Below are positions 34,201 to 42,866 of a stretch of DNA of 64,000 nt, one piece after another. Position 1 is the stretch's first letter. Every line of letters begins with the position of its first letter. Under the pieces are notes generated by a model that searched no databases, was not told the origin of the DNA, and was given only the letters and a program-made list of their open reading frames with translations. A program made the translations under genes and the position numbers. Origin of the DNA: Notospermus geniculatus (Eukaryota > Nemertea > Pilidiophora > Heteronemertea > Lineidae); contig NMRB01000624.1 of NCBI GenBank assembly GCA_002633025.1, positions 1-64,000 on the forward strand, read 5' to 3'.

Positions 34201-37200
34201 TGAGGAATTTGTGTGAGGCCTCAAAACGTCTTCAAAATATATCGTTTTTGATATTGGGCAAAGTTTGTAACACAATGTGCATGCGAGTTGTGAATAGATA
34301 ATAAGCCATGAGCATTCCAACCAATTAGCGTACTCCGATCATTCCATTATGAGGGGTGCGAGGTTGGCGAGAGGAAAATGTGACATCGTTCCCCGCAGTG
34401 TATAGCCTAAATCTGGCTAAGAAATCGCAGAAAAAGCTAAAATGATGATAAAAATCATGAAGGCATCGGGTAATATTCATTCCTCTATTCATACAATGTA
34501 AAATAATATAGGTTTTTGGTATTTTTGTTATGATTTTTCGTATTTTTAAAAACATTTTGGGTCGTTTCATTTGGCTCGTTTCTTTTGAAACGTTTCAATG
34601 TTTACATACTACCGATCGGCACCATCTGTCTGTCGATCACTAACATGACTAAGGTCTACATAATCGAGATGTAATTCGGGCCAACAATGCCTTTTGGATT
34701 CGGCCCTTTTATACGTTGTATTGCAATTTATGTTTTGTAAATGAATCATCAGGCGCCATTGTTGTATAATCCATACTTGGCTTTCTACATGAACAGTCGT
34801 ATGTACCTGGTAAGGGTATACCTGTTGTGAAGTTTTGCGTTTCCAGGACCTGTGTCACTTTTTCGTCAATGGTGAACTCAGGTAGAATAAGGTTTTCGTT
34901 GAAATGGGCAGATCTGTTGGACGCAAAGTCGTACTTTATGTCAATGTCTCTGTATCCATCTGAAAGATAAGGACTCCACGTTTTTATAACTCTTCGGTGT
35001 TATCGAGGATTCACCCTTTTCTGACATCTATAAAGTTACAAAGATTGCCGACCGTAACCGACCTTGGGCCTGTTTCATAAAGTGGCTTTAAGCTAATGGT
35101 ACCTTTAACCAAATGGAAAATGCATTGAAACTAATGGTACCATTAGCTTAAAGCCACTTTATGAAACGGGCCCCAGAAATCCATCGATGAGCAAAATATC
35201 AAACGCTTATGCTTTCACTCATTGCCAATGCCATCGAAATAATGCTGGAAGGTGGCTCAACAAAGTCAACTTAGAAGCTTTGTTTTGCCTCAAAATTCGG
35301 CATGATGATAGAGGATACCATATCCTGATGCTAAGGATGGTTTAATTTGCGAAGAGAACCTGTTGTGGTCGCAAATTTACTTTTTAGCAGTGTTGTTCGA
35401 TTGCTCTCTAAATTCTCCCAACCGCACCCGTTGAGTGCACCAATTCCAGCCGAGTATAGTTCATTCCAACCTCGGCTAAACTCATAATCGCCGATTGCCA
35501 CCGGTATTTGCTAGTACATGTATGCATATATTCCTTTACAGTTACTGATCATGCAATATGTTAAACAACAGTACTGTTTCTGTTGGTGTTGCCGTGAGAA
35601 TTAAAAGTAAAGCTTCCACCTACAGCTTCCGATGACGATCTCGCAGTCTTGTTCGTCCATGGGAAAGAATGCAAGGTCGAGGAAACAATAGAGTACCAGC
35701 GAAAGTCTGAAAAAAGACAGACAGCAGACTCTCACGCACGTGCCGTGTGGAAAGCTACAACTTACTAAAAACTTAGGGATGATAACTCTAAAAGTGAAAA
35801 GGTGAACTCAGTAGGGAGTTGTCTCTTCTGGAGATATTTCTCTCGTTGGGGTTGGTGGTACGTACTTGTACTTGTACTTGTACTTGTACTTGTACTTGTA
35901 CTTGTATGGCCGAGAACAAAAATAAGGAAGAAGTAACAACTCAGTCCTGGCAACGTTTTGTGTGAAAATGCCTTAGGTCATCTCAAAAGAATAAAGGTTA
36001 TATCATGGTCCCATCTGAAAGTCAATATTTCGTCTTTACACTGGAGGAATACTATCCACCTCGCTTGTGAACTTTTGCCGAGAAATGTTGCAGAAGGGTG
36101 TGCATGGTTCGTATAGTTCATATGGTCCAAAGAATTTGTGATCAGTGTGATCCATAATGCATTGCTTGATTTGGTAAATTGTGTCGTCAGCTCAGCTTTT
36201 GCGCCGCTAGTTATGATTCTGTTGATACATTCTGGTTAGATGACCAGAACTACGCCCATGACTTCCTCCAGGTAACGCACCGTATGAAGCAACGGTCGCT
36301 TACAATCTTCAAAGGTATCAGTGTCTGAGAAAGGATGCTGTGATGCGTATTCATCGCAATTGATCGTATCTCACACATCCGTGACATGCATTCGTGCATT
36401 CATAACGCATCCAATACAGATTATGTTAATAACAATAATAGATTTGTCCAAATCGATCCGAAGAAGTTCATCAGATTAGTAGTGACACAGGGCAGAGTTA
36501 CATTGTAGGCTATCTTGTCACAAGAAACGAAATTTTAGCTTCATCTGAGTATTTTCGATGAGCTTACTTATAACTGGCAGACAACAAAGCTTCTGTTAGT
36601 GTCAACGTTACCATTATATGGAGGTAAGGAGGCTCTGAGTTAGCTTTTTTCCGGGCATCTATAAACAGCGAACTGGCGAACTAGCGAACTGGCGAACTGA
36701 GATGATCGATTAATTATGTCTGGCCCGTAATATTTGGGGATACAATTTTTCAAAAGTTCTCAAGGACCTTGGAGCTGTGAGTCTTGTGGCGGAGTACAGG
36801 GTTCTGGGTTCGATCCTTCGCTCATTTGTGGTCAATAGCGGAAGTTCAAGTCAAAATTTGAAGAATCATAACCAAAAACTACACACAACCAATCGCTCCA
36901 AAGATGTTCAGAATTGAACCCACAACCATGCACTACACCATACTGACAATAATAACAGTGCAAGAATCAAAGTATCTATACTACTAAATTACCTACATTG
37001 TGTACCAAGAGGTGACGTGAGGTTGATATTCAGCGTAAATCATGAAATGAAGGATAGCCTCAAAGTAGACCTACAGGTCCTAAGTGGTTGAGAATTGACT
37101 ATGGGTCCCTTTTGAAAAGTTGTAGGGATTGGTCTTATCTCCCTATTCCCAAATTATAGTAGAGATAGCATTAATTTTCAGCCCCTTTCAGCAATAATCC

Positions 37201-40200
37201 TTCTTATCGCAGTTTACCGGAAGTGTCCCTTGGCGTCAAACTTGCCATGAAGGATAGACTCGAAGTAGTACATGTAGGCCTATAGCTCCTAAGTGCTTGA
37301 GAATTTACTATGGGTCCCTTTTGAAGAGTTGTAGGGACTGGTCCTATCTCCCTATTCCCAAATTATAGTAGGTATAGCGTTAATTTTCAGCCCCTTTTAG
37401 CAACACTCTATGCCTGTTTTCGGGAAGTGTCCCTGGGCGCCAAACTTGCCATGCAAAGAGAAAATTCCGGTGCAACTAATCGATCATTTCAGTTCGCCAG
37501 TTCGCTAGTTCGTCAGTTCGCTGTTTATAGATGCCCCTTTTTTCCATGTTAGACTACGATAAATCTCCAACAACTTACCGAACGCTGGTAGAAACTGTAC
37601 CGTCGGGTGATATTTGAACGAATTCGTTTGTCGTGGTTATCTTGTGCACCCTTCCTGATTTAGCATTGTAGAAGAAGGTATCTGGCCGCCATATGTCCTT
37701 GGTTCGATAGGGACTCAGCGTGGTCGACTGGGTGCCGTCAAACCTGAGGCGTTGGTCACGCCAAATCTGACGGAAATAGATTTCGAGTCCATAGTCCTGG
37801 AAGATATTTTCTTGAAGATATCACGAGGTTGAAGTTTCGGACCGGGGGCCATATTTATTAAGCCTTCGCAACTTTGCCTGCACGCAAATCTATTGCAAGG
37901 CAGTCAGTGAACAATAGGGCATGTGCAGACCAACAACAGACTTGCGTGGACGCAAAGTTGCGAAAGCTTCGTGAATATGGCCCCAGATATCGTCTGGTTG
38001 TTGGCAGCAGAAAGATGCACTTGAACAGGTGTAGCAGTAAAAAGTGTCCCCCTGTAAAAAGTGTCCACTTCTATTGTTGAATGACGAAATAAGCGGCATG
38101 CGTATAGAAACCAATTATCAGAGATTAGAATGTAACAATAGGATCTTTTGTTCCCCGGACAGTTTTTCCTAGGACATTCTTTCCCTCACACCGGCACACA
38201 AGCCGGAAATTCGGTGATTGAATAAGGGCGATGCCTACTGTTGCTAAAAACTTACCATAGACAGTCCGCTGACGGAGCTGATCGTGTATACATGGATGTT
38301 GATTTTTACAACTGTTGCTTCATCTGAAAATACATGATTAATATCACGATGTTTGTCCACTCCACCCCTGAGTGCCGCTGCTGGAGCATCGCCGAGGTCA
38401 TTTTTGCCCATCGCTTCCGATCAATCAATCTCTGATCAGTTGCATACAAGAGTATACATGTAGAAATGAAAATAGAACGCTCAGCCCCAGGGAGACCATC
38501 TGCTACCATCCGTATTGAGCACACAGGGTCCTTAGCGTCATTGTCGCACGTCTTTCCAGTCCATGTCCTTGGGTGATATGAATAAAAATCAGTATTTACT
38601 AGCTAGTAGTTACTAGAAGTAAAAGTAAATACTTGCAAGCTTTTACTCTAAGTAGAAATGAACACTTGAATTCATATGAATAAACAGCTGCATTTACTTC
38701 AAAGTAATTACTTCTGCCCTACTAGTTTTTACTCGTCTGATCCTGGGTTCACCGTACTGAAATTAATACTGCTGATTATTCATATCCTCGGCAGTCTTTA
38801 CTGTTTTTTTGGAGTAACTACTGCACGAGTATTAACTAACACTTATCAGTAGTAGCTACAAGTAATTACTTGCAGTAATTACTCCTGTTTTATTCATATA
38901 GTCACCAGTAAATACTTCAAAAACTTGAGTAAAAGTTATTACTTATTTTTATTCATATCACCCCTTATGTCGTTTCATACAGGAACACTGGTACACTGTT
39001 AAAAATATCTGCAAATTTACAGCAGATTTTTCACTGCAAGGTTGCTGCAAAATTCATTTCACTGCAAACTGCTGCTTTTTTCACTGGAATTTAACAGCAA
39101 GATTACAGTTTCTCAGTTTTAAAGACAGCATTTGTTGTAGAATTTATGCAATTTTGCTGTCGAAATACAGTAAACGGGTGCTGTCAAAATACAGAAAAGT
39201 GCTGTGTTACTCTGCTGCCAGCAAAGTGCTGTCAGCATTTTTAACAGTGTAGATTCCAATTCCCGCTGATACATGTACTATCATTCTGATTGAAACAATA
39301 GCGAGGTTGCGCACTTTTCCGACTCCGACTCCGACTTCAACTACCAGAATGAATTGCAGTCCGTTGTAGACATCCTTAATAAAAACGACTTCATAGACGT
39401 TTGCAAATCGTAGAATGCCATAACTTTGTGGCAGAATTATTTTGACCTGTAATCGGAAGTGCACATACATCGCGAATATTATTAGTCGTGTTTCAAGTCG
39501 TAACGACTATAGGCTTACGACTTCAACGACTTCAATATTCATTATATTTATCGGCATTTCCCATTTGTAAGGCCACATTTTTCTGCCTTCAATTTATGGT
39601 GTTTGACGAAATGAAAACGTCTATCTAATCGTTTTTGTCGTGGATGTCCACAGCGCACTGCAGTTCATTCTCGTATTTGAAGTCGGAGTCGCAGTCGGAA
39701 AGGTGCGCAACCTCGCTAATATATCCCGGTGACGTCAGTCTTGTACGCCATGCAGCTAGTCTAATAAGACGTTCTACGATTAATTATGAACAACTTTCAT
39801 ATAAATTTGCCAAACTACTGATTCTGATTGTGATTTATATCCTCTAATTCTTGCTTTGAACGGAAAACAAATTTGTTGCTTCTTTTTCAAATAACGTTTT
39901 GATTGGTACGTTGGCGGATGTGCTTCATCTAATTGACCTGTCTGAGCAGTTGTTAAGAAGGCGATTTATGACAGAAATAAACCCGTCCTGCTTGTCGTTT
40001 GCAGCAATAGGGTACTTTAGTTCCGGAGTCGGACCGTTCTACAGGAAACAAGATTTCTTAGTACAGAAAGACTGAGGAAAACTCGTGAGGTGGTAAATGT
40101 ACCTTTTTTTCTGCAGAAACTGCTTTCCACCGTGGCTTGGGGACCCAAATAGCTGTACGTATGTCGTGCACGAAGCAATACATGGCTTCAATAGTGAGGT

Positions 40201-42049
40201 TTCGCAAATCTGACGAATCACGAAGTACGAAATACGAAATTCAACTTCATTTCCTGGACCTAATGTATTTCTGGAAATGGTTGGTACCGCAATGCCCCTG
40301 CTGCCAGTGCGTCTTTTAGCATATCATGTACGACCGAGAGAGTAATGGTGCATCTGGAATTTTTAGATTTCCACTTCGTATCTACGAAGTGGAAACGAAA
40401 GATAAATTTCAGAGTTTAATACACACGGTAACTCTTTCGGTCTAACGCCATACGCTAAAAGACGCTCTTGCAGCAGGCGATATTTGTGGTACCAACTATC
40501 TCCTGAAATATATTACGTCATGGAAATGAACTCCAATTTCGTATTTCGTACTTCCTGTTTCGTCAGATTTGCGAAATCTCACTATTTTGTCCGCACCCGC
40601 CAATTACATCCTTGAACAACAGAATTGACAAATATGCCATTTTAACCAAGTACAGTGGTGCTGTATCTATGCCAGGAGATGTCTTGTCTGTTTCCCCTGT
40701 GTTCTGTTTGGGACAGTTTGTGCAGTAGCCTACTCACAAGTATCGTCATTTGATCTCTCATTTTGTTCGTCACACTCCGGACAGATCGGAGGTTGTCCGT
40801 TCGTAGTAACATCTCCGGCGTTCCGGATGTGTAAAGCTCTCGCAGTAGGCTAACCCCAATATCATTGACTTTTAGCATTCGCTCATTAATTAAGCACTGA
40901 CACTGCGATAAACAGCAATATTGGGTTTTAGTGGAAACTCATATGCATGGTAACGTTAACGACATCAATAGCAAACGTAACAAAATAGTAGGCCGGCCAA
41001 CATAAAATTTTAAACATTTGTCGGCATCGTGTGTTAATGGCTGGCATCTATGCTAGATCATACTCTTATAAGATGAGGTGAAATTTAAGGGTGGATGCCA
41101 CCCTGGATTTGCTGGTTAAAGGTCATTATCAAGGTCATTGTGTTCAAATATACTGAGCTTTGTACAGGAAAATGGGACCTGATGTACAGCTATCTTTGGA
41201 ACGGTTGGATTTACACCCCATAAATGTATTACCAACAGATAGAAACATGGTATCTCTTAATCAAATAAGCATGTCTTTTGTAGTTTTTAACTAGTTACGA
41301 AATTGGAAATGGCGTTTTAATGTATTTTGACCTATTTTACATGAAAAACGTTATTTCTTTTTACGAAACTACTGAAAACAATTAAAAACATGCTCATTTG
41401 GTTACAAGGCACCATATTTCTATCTGTTGGTAATACATTTACAGGGTGTAAATCGAACCGTTCAAAAGTTAGCTGTACATCGGTTCCCATTCTCCTGTAC
41501 AAAGCTCAGTTCTTGGCCCAATGATAAAGTCAGTTCCAAAAATTCAATCGGCCGTAACTTCGTCAAAATTCAAATTTAACAGTGGCATCCACCCTAATAT
41601 TGTTCAGTAGCCTGTATTTTACAGTTCTAGAGGGGATGCCATCCATTAACAGAAAATACCGACTAATTTTTTTCTAGAGACTTTTTGGAGGTTTGGCCGG
41701 CCTACTAAAACGATTTGGACAATGTATAATAGTGAGGTTTCGCAAATCTGACGAAACACGAAGTACGAAATACGAAATTGGACTTCATTTCCATGGCGTA
41801 AATGTTCTGGAGATATATAATGTATACTTGTAAACTGACGCTATCTTGGCGCTAATACATGGCTTCTCAATCGTTCTCATTGACAGTAACGAAAGTGCAG
41901 GGGAAACTATCACTACACCTAGATTGGTTAAGATCATATACCTACCTTCCAGTGCTCCTGGACGAATGGTTTTGTTGTAGTTATTGAAGATCTCGTCGGG
42001 AAAGAAGTTTTGAGTACCGCCCTTGCCGACACTGATCAGGGCCAGAAGG
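30948..42049 (-). CDS. Anion-type Cys-loop ligand-gated channel subunit (GlyR/GluCl/GABA-A-like)
   Basis: Subunits of this family form pentameric ligand-gated chloride channels in the plasma membrane. Seven minus-strand exons are visible: 41946-42049, 38256-38323, 37579-37796, 35624-35706, 34822-34959, 31760-32157 and 30948-31232. Every junction is in phase. In order they give the leader tail and FPDEIFNNYNKTIRP, a beta strand, loop A (WRPDTFFYNA), a Cys-loop with exactly 13 residues between cysteines, the SYGY segment, TM1 (GYYLIQIYIPSMLVVILSW), TM2, TM3 (SYVKAIDVWMSACLVFVVIA) and TM4 (ISRILFPVAFFCFNAIYW). The PAR motif before TM2 marks anion selectivity. TM2 has Ser at 2' and Leu at 6' where Thr is usual. 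The second Cys pair of glycine and glutamate receptors is absent. The first exon was not found. The ligand cannot be assigned. Confidence 0.93.
31760..32157 (-). CDS. Receptor exon: TM1, TM2, TM3 and start of the cytoplasmic loop
   Basis: Encodes NFSIAKYIIHLKRS, TM1, the linker WATPAR, TM2 ISVGLLTVLTITTQASG, TM3, then a basic loop TRKREEKMRKINDDH. The donor is CAT|GTAAGTAAG. The first nine exon-derived residues include a possible N-glycosylation site (NFS). Confidence 0.95.
32361..32471. mobile_element. CATCC palindromic MITE, copy 3, 8-bp target duplication
   Basis: A complete 111-bp copy from CATCCTCCCACAGCAGGAG to CTGCTGTGGGAGGATG, flanked by CTGCTAAA on both sides. The perfect 8-bp duplication points to hAT-type transposition. 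It lies in the receptor intron after the Cys-loop part of the gene. Confidence 0.9.
32733..34613. mobile_element. Large TIR element, 9-bp target duplication, interior mostly gap
   Basis: GGTAGTATGTAAACATTGAA at 32733 is mirrored by TTCAATGTTTACATACTACC ending at 34613; the inverted repeat is about 59 bp. The flanks GATCGCCAC and GATCGGCAC match at 8 of 9 bases. A 9-bp duplication with long inverted ends suggests a Mutator-like element. Of 1881 bp, 908 are N. Confidence 0.8.
33282..34189. other. Assembly gap (N)
   Basis: 908 unknown bases, entirely inside the large TIR element, so no receptor exon need be hidden here. Confidence 0.99.
34822..34959 (-). CDS. Receptor exon: loops F and C region
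   Basis: Encodes GYRDIDIKYDFASNRSAHF through EFTIDEKVTQVLETQNFTT. In glycine and glutamate receptors this region carries an extra Cys pair around loop C; none is present here. Confidence 0.88.
35066..35173. mobile_element. Palindromic MITE, GGGCCTGTTTCATAAA
   Basis: GGGCCTGTTTCATAAAGTGG and CCACTTTATGAAACGGGCCC are mirrored, with GGTACC near the centre. Confidence 0.75.
35624..35706 (-). CDS. Receptor exon: Cys-loop
   Basis: Encodes LSLVLYCFLDLAFFPMDEQD and CEIVIGS. The two cysteines have exactly 13 residues between them, including the FPMD signature. It leaves in phase 1 through a split Tyr codon. Confidence 0.93.
35864..35906. repeat. GTACTT hexanucleotide microsatellite
   Basis: About seven perfect copies of TTGTAC/GTACTT in a receptor intron. 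Confidence 0.9.
36653..37536. mobile_element. 884-bp TIR element with 8-mer subrepeats
   Basis: Ends GGGCATCTATAAACAGCGAA and TTCGCTGTTTATAGATGCCC. The ends contain iterated GCGAACT(G/A) octamers. The interior has a 190-bp tandem duplication (about 37050-37240 and 37245-37440). It lies in a receptor intron. Confidence 0.8.
37579..37796 (-). CDS. Receptor exon: loops D and A
   Basis: Encodes DYGLEIYFRQIWRDQRLRF (loop D) then DIWRPDTFFYNAKSG (loop A) and ISPDGTVSTSVR. It leaves in phase 2 through a split Arg codon that the Cys-loop exon completes. Confidence 0.93.
37845..37984. mobile_element. Palindromic MITE, GGGGCCATATTTATTAAGC
   Basis: GGGGCCATATTTATTAAGC and GCTTCGTGAATATGGCCCC are mirrored, as is GCAACTTTG/CAAAGTTGC. 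It ends 48 bp before the acceptor of the receptor loop D/A exon. Confidence 0.75.
38256..38323 (-). CDS. Receptor exon: first beta strand
   Basis: Encodes EATVVKINIHVYTISSVSGL then SM, the 'PVxVxxxIxVxSIxxVSExxM' strand of the extracellular domain. The small exon size is usual for the family. Confidence 0.85.
38571..38963. mobile_element. PIF/Harbinger-like MITE, CTT target duplication
   Basis: GGGTGATATGAATAAAAAT and TTTTTATTCATATCACCC are mirrored and flanked by CTT on both sides (38568-38570, 38964-38966). A 3-bp duplication with GGG ends fits PIF/Harbinger. The interior repeats AGTAATTACTT-like motifs. Confidence 0.82.
38994..39249. mobile_element. MITE, CACTGTTAAAAAT termini with TA flanks
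   Basis: A 256-bp element with ends CACTGTTAAAAAT and ATTTTTAACAGTG, flanked by TA. The interior repeats CTGCAAATTTACAG-like motifs. Same class as 2523 and 7082. Confidence 0.82.
39299..39718. mobile_element. TIR element, TAGCGAGGTTGCGCAC
   Basis: TAGCGAGGTTGCGCAC and GTGCGCAACCTCGCTA are mirrored, together with TCCGACTCCGACTTCAA and TTGAAGTCGGAGTC. A decayed end of the same family lies near 56805-56880. Confidence 0.8.
40191..40585. mobile_element. TIR element, ATAGTGAGGTTTCGCAAATC
   Basis: The first 65 bp are mirrored at the right end (GATTTGCGAAATCTCACTAT type). A solo left end lies at 41731-41800. Confidence 0.8.
40986..41707. mobile_element. 722-bp TIR element, TAGTAGGCCGGCC
   Basis: TAGTAGGCCGGCC and GGCCGGCCTACTA are mirrored. 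Further in, TACAGGAAAATGGGACC and ACCAACAGATAGAAA are also mirrored, so almost the whole element is a diverged palindrome. Confidence 0.75.
41946..42049 (-). CDS. Receptor exon: end of leader and mature N-terminus
   Basis: Encodes LLALISVGKGGTQNFFPDEI followed by FNNYNKTIRPGALE. It matches the 'ILDxLLxxYDxxIRP' start of Cys-loop subunits. It enters in phase 2 and leaves in phase 1 (GAAG|GTAGGT). The hydrophobic start is the tail of a signal peptide whose first exon is unseen. Confidence 0.85.
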
Positions 42050-42776
42050 CTAAAATCACAAACACACGAAAAACATATTGATGATGCCTGGCTTTCACTG
42101 ACGCTACGAATGTCCCGAATCGCCCCGAATCTGAAAGTTGTCGGGTTCGCAGATAATTCTCAAACGATTCTTGCACCCCCCCCCCCCCCCGGGTCAACCA
42201 TACTGCATGCTTGTTCCAATTTTCTCCAGAAAAGGGTCCATTTTCAGCAGCTAGGCATTGCTCCTGTGATGTGGTAAAACCTAGTATAAGTCACTTTTTT
42301 ATGAAAATTGAGTTAGCCCCAAATTTGAACTTACTAGGTATTATCCCTTCATATTATGAAATAAAAATGCATAAAACCCGTCTTAGTAAGGTTCTTGTTG
42401 ATGAAAACCGTAACCACTGAAATAACTTTGATCAGGAAAAACCACCCTAAGTCATTATGTAACCTGATTAAGCCATCAACCCAAATGAAATCATTATGCA
42501 CTGGAAAGACCTTCCATTATGCCCAACTAAAAAGGCAACACGAAATAAATTCCTTTTGTCTCCTGGAGCTTAATCCTGTAGGAAAACGGTTTTCCTTGAT
42601 TTTCTCAAAATTGTCTAAATGAGACTTACTAGGTTTTACCAGATCACAGGAGATTGATCATTTGCATTTGTTGTTGTTGTTGTTATTTCCAGCAAAGATT
42701 CACCCAATTTACAACCAGTGACGGGATGCTTATGTGAGATAAGACCTTGTTAGCCATCTTGAATAAATGAACAAAG
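42050..42776. promoter_or_regulatory. Divergent intergenic region between receptor and ABCA gene
   Basis: 727 bp separate the first recognised receptor exon (minus) from the ABCA start codon (plus). It contains an inverted-repeat element at 42261-42652 (CTCCTGTGATGTGGTAAAAC mirrored by TTTTACCAGATCACAGGAG). No TATA box or receptor signal-peptide exon was recognised, so a shared promoter is only a possibility. Confidence 0.3.
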
Positions 42777-42866
42777 ATGTCGAAGGCTGGATTCTTCATT
42801 CAGTTGAAGGCCCTCCTGAAAAGGAACCTCATATTGAAAAGAAGGAACCAGTCACAGACCATTCAG
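42777..42866 (+). CDS. ABCA5: ABCA exon 1: cytoplasmic N-terminus
   Basis: ATG opens [20 protein letters not shown] then [10 protein letters not shown], 30 codons to CAG|GTACAT. The aromatic/basic 'QLxALLxRNxxLKRR' segment before TM1 is diagnostic for ABCA proteins. Phase 0 fits the next exon. Confidence 0.85.

Noticed and set aside
33107-34320. Long frames spanning the N gap on both strands
   Set aside because: Their length is made of unknown bases; the flanks are the ends of a transposon.
36775-36830. GGGTTCGATCC, a possible tRNA box B
   Set aside because: No convincing box A or cloverleaf partner; it is inside a transposon.
40642-40878. 78-codon minus-strand frame as a receptor exon
   Set aside because: No similarity to any Cys-loop segment, and neighbouring exons already join in phase.
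42640-42756. Minus-strand ATG frame near 42756 as the missing first exon of the receptor
   Set aside because: No hydrophobic leader and no phase 2 donor; it is only 20 bases from the ABCA start codon.
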